Origin: Paramuribaculum sp.
GTDB lineage: Bacteria > Bacteroidota > Bacteroidia > Bacteroidales > Muribaculaceae
DNA: 15,076 nt
Reading direction: 5' to 3'
Assembly (NCBI GenBank): GCA_029058705.1
Contig: JAIDXA010000017.1
Location: 9,246-24,321, forward strand
The first letter of the stretch is position 1, and each line of letters starts with the position of its first letter. The position numbers and the translations under genes are program-made. Of this stretch, positions 6,738 to 12,834 are shown piece after piece. The notes beneath the pieces were generated by a model. It had not been told where the DNA came from. It searched no databases and worked only from the letters and a program-made list of their open reading frames with translations.

Positions 6738-7139
6738 TCAGACCCCGAGAGTGCGGACATCAAAACAAGGACATGCCTTGGCCGCGAATTCGTTGTGGCC
6801 GTGGACAGTTGCCGAAGGAAAACGCTTTTTCAGCCGGCCGATCAGATCCACAAGTGACTTTTTCTGGGCAGACGTACGTGTGTCGGCAGGCTTGCCGGAT
6901 CCGTCTAGTCCGCCCACATAACACACCCCGATGGAATCGGCATTATAGCCTTTGCAGTGGGCGCCGGCGACTGACTCGTCGCGCCCGCGGGCAATCTCCC
7001 CGTCAAGGTAGACAACATAGTGATAACCGATGCCGCGGAATCCGCGCGCACGATGCCACCGGTCGATCTCGGCGACCGTTGTTTTGCGACCTGCCTTAGT
7101 GGCGGTGCAATGAATGATTATTCTGTTTATCTTTCTCAT
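6738..7139 (-). CDS. T7-lysozyme-type N-acetylmuramoyl-L-alanine amidase, no signal peptide (133 aa)
   Basis: A single amidase_2 domain that cleaves the bond between N-acetylmuramic acid and L-alanine of peptidoglycan. The T7 lysozyme active site is intact with a constant offset of seven residues: zinc ligands H10 (IIIHCTAT), H115 (VHGHNEF) and C123 (KACPCFDV), catalytic Y39 (GIGYHYVV) and K121. There is no signal peptide or membrane anchor, so the protein would stay in the cytoplasm unless helped out, as for phage lysins. No other phage genes are nearby, which suggests a domesticated single gene. Start: the zinc ligand at residue 10 and lack of another Met force the ATG at 7139; the -7 box at 7148-7155 then leaves an extremely short leader. 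It lies 59 nt downstream of the ApbE gene and could also be read from that transcript. Confidence 0.94.
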   Translation of the reverse strand: MRKINRIIIHCTATKAGRKTTVAEIDRWHRARGFRGIGYHYVVYLDGEIARGRDESVAGAHCKGYNADSIGVCYVGGLDGSGKPADTRTSAQKKSLVDLIGRLKKRFPSATVHGHNEFAAKACPCFDVRTLGV

Positions 7140-7147
7140 AACGGAAG

Positions 7148-7155
7148 CAAAGTTA
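7148..7155 (-). promoter_or_regulatory. -7 promoter box very close to the amidase ATG
   Basis: The minus strand reads TAACTTTG plus C, a full TAnnTTTG match, ending only 8 nt before the ATG at 7139. Transcription would start about 2-5 nt upstream of the start codon, giving a nearly leaderless mRNA. No -33 TTTG is seen at 19-21 nt. Confidence 0.45.
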
Positions 7156-7198
7156 CGCCTCCGTCCGCCGCCTTACAGGTCTGTTTTCAACATTTCGA

Positions 7199-8209
7199 TC
7201 ATTTCTGACCGTCAATCGACGGGAAACCGGCAGTGCGGTGCATGAGATAGCCATCCGGACCTATTGTCACAAGAAGAGCCTCGGCATCTTTAATCTTTTG
7301 AATCATTTCAAGCGCGGCTTCGGTCGACAGCGCCATACACGACGTGGCGAGAGCATCAGCCGTCATTGCATCGGATGCTATGACCGTAGCGCTCAATGTC
7401 GCTGTTTCCGCAGGACGCCCCGTTACGGTCGAAATCGTATGCCATGCCTTGCCCTGCGAAGTCGACCGGTAGTTTCGGTAATTGCCCGAAGTGGCCACGC
7501 CGCAGTCCGTCACGCTGATGACCGCCATCCGCTTATGGACTACCGTCGTGTCGTTTTCAACCGGAGCATCGATCATTATGCGCCATGGCTCGCCAAGGTG
7601 ATTCTGACCGCTGACCGCGACCTCTCCGCCGATCTCGACAATGAAATCACTGCACCCGTTGCGACGGAGCATATCGCCTATCAGGTCACATCCGTAGCCC
7701 TTCGTTATCGCTGAAAAATCAAACTCGGTCATCGGTGAGGGCTTGACGATACGATTCCCCTCGATCCGGCATCGGCCAATGCCCACTGACGACAAAGCAC
7801 TGTCGATGGAATTACGCGTCGGTTCCTGACCGGAATTACGGTAACCGAATCCCCACAGATTGACCAGCGGAGCCACTGTCGGATCGAATGCTCCGCCGCT
7901 GAATCTGTTTATCTGCAACGACGTCAGAAAAATACGGCGAAACAGCGAATCGGTCTGATCTGTCTGATTCAGGTTTATCCTGCTGACCAATGAGCCGGCG
8001 GCAAATGGCGACAACGAATTTTCAACCTGTTGCATCACAGAAATTATAGAATCGTCAAGCATGCGCGCACTCCTGTAGGTTATATGGTAGGTCGTTGCCC
8101 ACACAACACCTTCACATTTCCGATAGTCTCCGCCGGAGTCACACGATGCGACAAGCATCCACAATCCAGAAACCGCCGCACACAACAAAGCAAAACTAAA
8201 CTTTTTCAT
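7199..8209 (-). CDS. apbE: FAD:protein FMN transferase, ApbE family lipoprotein
   Basis: The 336-residue protein has a lipoprotein signal (MKKFSFALL, lipobox VASC with C23), so it is anchored on the outer face of the cytoplasmic membrane or sorted to the outer membrane. ApbE enzymes move FMN from FAD onto a Thr/Ser of partner electron-transfer proteins such as NqrB/C and RnfD/G. Motifs: FDPTVAPLVNLWGFG (108-122), DFSAITKGYGCD (164-175), EIGGEVAVSG (192-201), ATSGNYRNY (239-247) and the Mg-site block SDAMTADALAT (279-289; D285, T289). One deviation: the usual HxIDPxTG segment is HTISTVTG (257-264), so Asp and Pro are lost. No flavinylation target lies in the window. The gene starts 31 nt after the phosphatase gene and is probably co-transcribed with it. 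Confidence 0.95.
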   Translation of the reverse strand: MKKFSFALLCAAVSGLWMLVASCDSGGDYRKCEGVVWATTYHITYRSARMLDDSIISVMQQVENSLSPFAAGSLVSRINLNQTDQTDSLFRRIFLTSLQINRFSGGAFDPTVAPLVNLWGFGYRNSGQEPTRNSIDSALSSVGIGRCRIEGNRIVKPSPMTEFDFSAITKGYGCDLIGDMLRRNGCSDFIVEIGGEVAVSGQNHLGEPWRIMIDAPVENDTTVVHKRMAVISVTDCGVATSGNYRNYRSTSQGKAWHTISTVTGRPAETATLSATVIASDAMTADALATSCMALSTEAALEMIQKIKDAEALLVTIGPDGYLMHRTAGFPSIDGQK

Positions 8210-8240
8210 AACAGAATGGTTTTTTCAATCACTTTTTCAT

Positions 8241-9506
8241 TCAGAAAAGAGGCAGACAACGGCGGAAATAATCTCTCGCAACGCTCCAGTCGACATAAAC
8301 AGACTGACTGTTCGGCATAAATGCCACCGGACGCTCATTATGGTCAATACGCAGATAATAACGGCCGCTTTCGCTTTTAAAAAGAATCATCTGCAGATTG
8401 GCTGCCATCGGCACAACATTGAAATCAAGCCAGTGAAGAGCCACTGTATCAAAATAATTGGTCAGATAATAGCATCCCGGCAGTCTCATCAACGCAAAAA
8501 GTGGCATCAGCGTTTCCGCATGGCCGAAGCGCAGATTTACCTTGGCCACATCTCGGTCGCCATTGATAAAGGCTTCGGTCGTGGCAATCAGATCTTCAAG
8601 CAATGGCGCGGCAATTTCAGAAGGCACTGCCGACAGCGTCGAAGCGGAATGCTGGAGATAATGACGCAGATTCTCAACCGCCCAGAGCCTGTTCTGCTCT
8701 TCCGGATTTAAAAATTCAGAGACATTGGCCTCCATACCCATCGCTTTCATACCCGCAAGCACAGAGAACTCGGCCATTGCGATATCGGTGGCCGGAACCG
8801 TGTAGCCGCTGAAATCAAATCCACTGCCCAAAACTTTGTTTAGCTGGGAAGTCGGGCAGTTTGCCTCCATGAACTTGTGGATTGTCGACTTGAGTTCATC
8901 GGACGTACGGAAGTCGGTATAGGCTGCATTATTGTCGAAAAAACGCATAAGGGGCGAAAAACGCCGCCCGGAAGCAAGATCAAGCTCGACTGTATTGTCC
9001 ATACGGGTAAGCTGATGGGTGAATTCATCCATACTCATGACGCAACGCGGTGAATATGACGAAATCGCATTCACAAGCGAATTTTTGAACAGCTCGGGAT
9101 ATGAAGCCATCATTCTCGCAGCGATCCCACGCTGCTCAGCCATTCCAAGCGAATCAAGTGCCCCCCAGCGGCCATTGACACGGGCCACGATGGACTGAGT
9201 TATCTTTTTCAAACGACGTCCCTGCGGAGTTATAGTGCCGTCGGCTTCAGCCTTGCCCAGCGCGCCAAGAAGGATATTGCAGTTGCGCGGCGAAGCCGGA
9301 AACCGGGCTCCATGACGCCCGACATGATTGATCATCACCGGTTCGAGAGTGTCAGGCCAGACCGTCGGATGTGCCGGCGCCGGATAGGGCAGCGCCGTTC
9401 CCTGACATTCTGACCATGAATAGTTTGTGGCCGTTGGGTCGACAGCATTGACAGCCAGGGAGAATAACGACAACAGGACGAATGAAAATAATTTGCGCGC
9501 AGTCAT
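8241..9506 (-). CDS. Secreted histidine acid phosphatase, MINPP-type inositol polyphosphate phosphatase (phytase)
   Basis: The 421-residue precursor has a signal peptide (MTARKLFSF, cleavage near VNA, residue 21). The histidine phosphatase signature RHGARFP is at 64-70 (R64, nucleophile H65, R68). The proton-donor motif is HAE at 329-331 rather than the HD of fungal and AppA phytases. HAE is typical of multiple inositol polyphosphate phosphatases, including the Bacteroides thetaiotaomicron enzyme known from outer membrane vesicles; the length agrees with that group (about 425). It likely removes phosphates from phytate in the periplasm, cell surface or vesicles, giving phosphate and inositol phosphates (function by family). 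R98, K100 and K101 (GRRLKK) could contact substrate phosphates (inference). It is first in a two-gene unit with apbE; no consensus promoter is visible upstream, so regulation is unclear. Confidence 0.92.
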   Translation of the reverse strand: MTARKLFSFVLLSLFSLAVNAVDPTATNYSWSECQGTALPYPAPAHPTVWPDTLEPVMINHVGRHGARFPASPRNCNILLGALGKAEADGTITPQGRRLKKITQSIVARVNGRWGALDSLGMAEQRGIAARMMASYPELFKNSLVNAISSYSPRCVMSMDEFTHQLTRMDNTVELDLASGRRFSPLMRFFDNNAAYTDFRTSDELKSTIHKFMEANCPTSQLNKVLGSGFDFSGYTVPATDIAMAEFSVLAGMKAMGMEANVSEFLNPEEQNRLWAVENLRHYLQHSASTLSAVPSEIAAPLLEDLIATTEAFINGDRDVAKVNLRFGHAETLMPLFALMRLPGCYYLTNYFDTVALHWLDFNVVPMAANLQMILFKSESGRYYLRIDHNERPVAFMPNSQSVYVDWSVARDYFRRCLPLF

Positions 9507-9544
9507 TGGATATATCTGATTTTTATTTAATTTTGTTGAAAGGG

Positions 9545-9560
9545 AAGAGATTTGTCTCTT
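9545..9560. repeat. Small hairpin between the MINPP and TPR genes
   Basis: AAGAGA / TCTCTT, a perfect 6-bp inverted repeat with TTTG loop, in the 140-nt gap between two divergent genes. It may be part of a 5' leader or an operator. I see no consensus promoter for either gene in this gap. Confidence 0.3.
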
Positions 9561-9646
9561 TTACTTATAACGCTTAAACTCCCCAAAAATTTCCCTTGAC
9601 AGGCCTTTTTGGCTGCCGTCAGCATCATAAAACACCTTCCCGCCCG

Positions 9647-9919
9647 ATGAATAACCACGAAAACCTGACCAGACTTATAAGAGAAAACAGGCTTGCCGAA
9701 GCTGCTGTCCAGACCGACATGCAACTCGCGTCATGTCATGACGACAGCTACCTGTGGTATATCCGCGGTAAGATATGGTGGAAAATGGGCAATCGCGCCC
9801 AAGCCATGACTTGTTATTCCCGTGCTGTCGCAATAGATCCGGCCAGTCCGGCGGCATCCGCGCTTGAACAGGCACACGACATAGCCGATTTCTTCAACCC
9901 GGATCTCCTCAATCCGTAA
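9647..9919 (+). CDS. Small tetratricopeptide repeat protein (90 aa)
   Basis: A compact all-helical protein with one well-formed TPR at about 33-66 (SYLWYIRGKIWWKMGNR followed by AQAMTCYSRAVAIDP), preceded by a degenerate helical pair at 5-30 and followed by a capping helix (ALEQAHDIADFF). TPR consensus positions are visible: W37/L36, G41, W45, G48, A51, Y57, A60 and P65. Such 90-100 residue TPR proteins ending in DFFNPDLLNP-like tails are common in Bacteroidales; they are thought to be protein-binding adaptors, with no assigned partner. No signal peptide, so cytoplasmic. The frame is open upstream from a TTG at 9596, but the ATG at 9647 gives the family-like start. Confidence 0.85.
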   Translation: MNNHENLTRLIRENRLAEAAVQTDMQLASCHDDSYLWYIRGKIWWKMGNRAQAMTCYSRAVAIDPASPAASALEQAHDIADFFNPDLLNP

Positions 9920-9940
9920 AGCACTCACCACTTGAAAAAA

Positions 9941-9985
9941 GCGAAGCGGCGTGTCTGAGTCCTGATTTCAGTCACACCGCTTCGC
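9941..9985 (-). terminator. Strong terminator of the wzc-cpsB-dehydratase operon
   Basis: Arms at 9941-9958 and 9968-9985 form an 18-bp stem starting GCGAAGCGG with a 9-nt loop. Two positions are unpaired on the plus strand (C-A and T-T). In the minus-strand RNA the first becomes a G-U pair, and the stem is followed by six U (9935-9940), so it best serves the minus-strand operon whose last gene stops at 10005. It may also stop transcripts of the convergent TPR gene. Confidence 0.85.
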
Positions 9986-10004
9986 ATCTTATCTGTCGAC
10001 AGAC

Positions 10005-11918
10005 CTATTTCCTGTCAAGCGCTTCATATTTGGAATGCTGACTCTTGAATTCCGGGACCAATGCCTTCATACCGGCAACAATCGTCATATCATCTGAAGT
10101 CGATGCTGTTTCGATAAGACTGATTATGGACGCATTGACTTCCTCATAATCATACTCTCGGACTTTGGCTATCTTAATTTTATTGTGGAAAGTCGGGAGT
10201 GTGATCTCCTTGTCGTTAAGAACCTCTTCATAGAGTTTCTCGCCGTCGCGCAGACCGGTATATTTAATAGTGATGTCCTTTGCCCCGCTCATCTTGATCA
10301 TTCGTTTTGCAAGATCCGCTATTCTTACCGGTTTACCCATGTCGAACACAAAGATTTCACCTCCGTTGCCCATCGTTCCGGCCTCAAGCACGAGTTTGCA
10401 AGCCTCGGGAATCAACATGAAGAAACGGATAATGTCGGGATGGGTAACCGTTACCGGACCACCTGCCTTTATCTGACGCTCGAACAGAGGAATGACCGAA
10501 CCGTTCGACCCAAGCACATTACCGAAACGGGTTGTCACGAAACGTGTCTCACCCTTTATTTTTCCATCTTTTATCGCTTTGTCGAGAGCCTGGACATAGA
10601 TTTCACATATGCGCTTCGAGCATCCCATCACATTTGTCGGATTGACTGCCTTGTCGGTCGAGACCATCACGAATTTCCGGGTGCCGTATTTGACGGCAAG
10701 GTCAGCAATTATTCTTGTTCCGTTAACGTTGTTCTCGATTGACTCATAGGGATTGTCCTCCATCATCGGGACATGTTTGTAGGCCGCCGCATGGAACACA
10801 TATTCCGGTCTGTAGGCACGGAACAACTCTTCCATGCGCTCAAGATTAGCAATGTCGGCCACTATGGTGTGAGCAGGAATCTCCGGCCATTTGCGCGACA
10901 TCATAAGCCTGACATCATGAAGCGGAGTCTCTGCCTGATCGACCAGTATCAGCTCGCCGGGACTGAACAGCGCAATCTGCCGGACCATCTCCGACCCGAT
11001 CGATCCGGCCGCCCCGGTAATCAGAATCCGTTTACCCGTCAACAGATTGGCCACAGCAGTCATGTCGATCTCAATCTTTTCACGAGGCAGAAGGTCTTCG
11101 ACATCAACCTCTTTCAACTGCGTATAGCTCAGTTCGCTCTTTCCATCCCACTCCTGAGTGTCAGGCAGCAGATGGATCTTTATTCCCGCTTCAATAAGCC
11201 GCGTGATCATGGCGTTGTTATTACGCAGTGCCGCAGTTTTCAGAGGGCTGACGAGCAGCACAGTGGCATGATGCCGCTTCATAACATCAACCAACGACTC
11301 ATCGTTGTGATATACCGTCACTTCAGCCAGTCGCTTTCCAACCATATCCGTCGCGTCGGAAATAAATCCGGAAATAACATAAGGCGAGTCTATCTGCGTG
11401 TTGATGCTTTTCGCAAGAGCCGCTCCTCCCTCACGGACACCATAGATGAACACCCGTGTATGACGCCTGCTTCTTGTCGTCGCGTCATAGATTGTCTTCA
11501 CCCAGATTCTGAGCGTCCACATAAGGGCTGTCGCCAGAAGAGCCGTCACAATGAAATCGGAAATCCTCAGCGGGACAAGCCATTCGTTAAGGTTGAAAAG
11601 CCGCTGGCAGATGATACAGCCGCACATTCCTAAAACAATGGCGAACCCTACCCGACGCAAATCGACAAACGAGGAGTAACGCACAATGCCGGAATATGTA
11701 TGGAAAACGCGGAATCCTATCAGATAAGGAATAAGATAGACCGCACATTTTGCAAGCAGTTCCCAAAACACTGAAATAGCGTGCTGGACCCCGTGTTGGA
11801 TCGAATAGACAGCAATTTCAGAGAACAGGATAAAGAAACAGTCAAGCAATAAAATAGTCCAGTATGGTACAGATTGACGTGAGAAATAACGGGTTGCGAC
11901 TATTTGAAGTGATTTCAT
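10005..11918 (-). CDS. Membrane-anchored nucleotide-sugar 4,6-dehydratase (CapD/WbpM/PglF type)
   Basis: The 637-residue protein starts with four transmembrane helices (about 19-40, 48-70, 88-106 and 116-138), then a CoA-binding-like linker domain (155-255) and an extended SDR domain. NAD-binding motif: ITGAAGSIGSE (300-310); DIANLERM (355-362) follows. Active site: STDKAVNPTN (420-429), with D422 and K423 as the acid/base pair known from PglF, and MGCSK (431-435), where Met replaces the usual SDR Tyr; this replacement defines the long membrane-bound dehydratases. It probably converts UDP-GlcNAc to a UDP-4-keto-6-deoxy sugar, the first step toward bacillosamine, QuiNAc or FucNAc-type sugars of capsule, O-antigen or glycoprotein glycans. 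It lies 76 nt after cpsB and ends the operon before the terminator at 9941-9985. Confidence 0.94.
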   Translation of the reverse strand: MKSLQIVATRYFSRQSVPYWTILLLDCFFILFSEIAVYSIQHGVQHAISVFWELLAKCAVYLIPYLIGFRVFHTYSGIVRYSSFVDLRRVGFAIVLGMCGCIICQRLFNLNEWLVPLRISDFIVTALLATALMWTLRIWVKTIYDATTRSRRHTRVFIYGVREGGAALAKSINTQIDSPYVISGFISDATDMVGKRLAEVTVYHNDESLVDVMKRHHATVLLVSPLKTAALRNNNAMITRLIEAGIKIHLLPDTQEWDGKSELSYTQLKEVDVEDLLPREKIEIDMTAVANLLTGKRILITGAAGSIGSEMVRQIALFSPGELILVDQAETPLHDVRLMMSRKWPEIPAHTIVADIANLERMEELFRAYRPEYVFHAAAYKHVPMMEDNPYESIENNVNGTRIIADLAVKYGTRKFVMVSTDKAVNPTNVMGCSKRICEIYVQALDKAIKDGKIKGETRFVTTRFGNVLGSNGSVIPLFERQIKAGGPVTVTHPDIIRFFMLIPEACKLVLEAGTMGNGGEIFVFDMGKPVRIADLAKRMIKMSGAKDITIKYTGLRDGEKLYEEVLNDKEITLPTFHNKIKIAKVREYDYEEVNASIISLIETASTSDDMTIVAGMKALVPEFKSQHSKYEALDRK

Positions 11919-11994
11919 TTTTAAAACTAAGAGTTGTTTATTGACAGAATAGATTGGATAGAGAACAGTGCGTTTTTATAATCAAAAGCAGAGG

Positions 11995-12714
11995 TCACCC
12001 GCGATGCCTGAGTTCTGCAAGATTTTTTCCGTCGCGGACACTTACGCCGTCAAGAATCGGTATATGACCCTTGTGATGAATGTCGGATCCGCAACAATAA
12101 TACATCCCATCATTCAACAGATGGCGGGCCTTGACCTTAGCCATAGGCCCGTAATGGCCTTTAAGCGACATCAGATTCAACTGGAAGCGGACTCCCTGGG
12201 AATGAAGAGTCCGGTAATCATCCTCAGTCATGTAACGGTAACGTTCCGGATGTGCGAGAAGAGGAGTAAGCCCTACCGAACGCAACGAAAAAAGCAGGTC
12301 GGAAAGCCCTGAAGGCGGGTTATAGAATGAGGTTTCTACAAGAAGCATATCCGAGTTTCGTCCGATCGGCAAAAAATCGGAATTTTTCAGACGTTCCGCA
12401 AAAAGGGCATCAAGCATATTTTCCGAGGCAAGATGCAGCCTGACAGAACCCTCGTACGCGTCCGTCAGTTCTTTGAAAACCGACTTCAGAGCGGTTGTTG
12501 TGTTAGGCATATCCTCCATTATGTGAGGTGTAAGCCAGATTTCACGGACTCCCCTGCGCTCCATTGACGAAAGAATCTCCAACGACTCTGAAAGAGTGCG
12601 GACTCCGTCATCGACACCCGGCAAAAGATGGGAATGCCAGTCAACCTCACCCTCAAGAACATAGGCATGATCCGTCGGAGCGAGCATATTTTTAATTGAT
12701 GACAACAATCCCAT
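11995..12714 (-). CDS. PHP-type protein-tyrosine phosphatase, CpsB/CapC/YwqE family
   Basis: The 239-residue cytoplasmic protein has a full PHP metal site: DWHSHLLPGVDDG (25-37; H27, H29, D35), H64 (LTPHIMED), E98 (LASENMLD), H155 (LLAHPERY) and D211/H213 (CGSDIHHKGH). Family members are manganese-dependent phosphatases that remove phosphate from the tyrosine-rich tail of the partner BY-kinase and so reset polysaccharide chain-length control. The partner is encoded directly upstream, 120 nt away, which supports the role. Residues 1-20 (MGLLSSIKNML) form an amphipathic stretch usual in the Bacteroidetes members. The gap to wzc holds competing hairpins (12807-12833), so cpsB may be expressed at a level different from that of wzc. 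Confidence 0.95.
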   Translation of the reverse strand: MGLLSSIKNMLAPTDHAYVLEGEVDWHSHLLPGVDDGVRTLSESLEILSSMERRGVREIWLTPHIMEDMPNTTTALKSVFKELTDAYEGSVRLHLASENMLDALFAERLKNSDFLPIGRNSDMLLVETSFYNPPSGLSDLLFSLRSVGLTPLLAHPERYRYMTEDDYRTLHSQGVRFQLNLMSLKGHYGPMAKVKARHLLNDGMYYCCGSDIHHKGHIPILDGVSVRDGKNLAELRHRG

Positions 12715-12806
12715 TTTTCAGTCAGGTATCAGTTTGATGTTTAAATTATTACATATGTACCATAACGCCGCATAGGCGAAACCGGGAAATCAGACAACTT
12801 CCGCAG

Positions 12807-12833
12807 CCGTCATTTACAGACGGACAAACCGTC
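12807..12833 (-). promoter_or_regulatory. Competing hairpins between wzc and cpsB
   Basis: Immediately after the wzc stop codon (12835-12837) the minus strand holds GACGG, CCGTC and GACGG in series (12833-12829, 12823-12819, 12811-12807), with 5-nt and 7-nt spacers. The middle arm can pair with either neighbour, but not both. No T-run follows, so this is not a standard terminator; attenuation or RNA processing is a possibility, or it may be chance. Confidence 0.3.
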
Positions 12834-12834
12834 A

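Noticed and set aside
7238..7714. 158-codon plus-strand frame antisense to apbE
   Set aside because: Basic, low-complexity translation without motif, fully within a gene with clear family motifs.
9596..9601. TTGACA resembling an E. coli -35 box before the TPR gene
   Set aside because: No TATAAT-like element at 16-18 nt, and Bacteroidetes do not use this consensus.
9596..9646. TTG start for the TPR protein giving 17 extra residues
   Set aside because: The extension looks random, and the ATG at 9647 begins the expected helical start.
10773..11633. 286-codon frame on the plus strand
   Set aside because: It lies wholly antisense to the dehydratase gene and has no domain or protein-like composition (rich in Arg/His/Ser); a frame shadow of a strongly coded gene.
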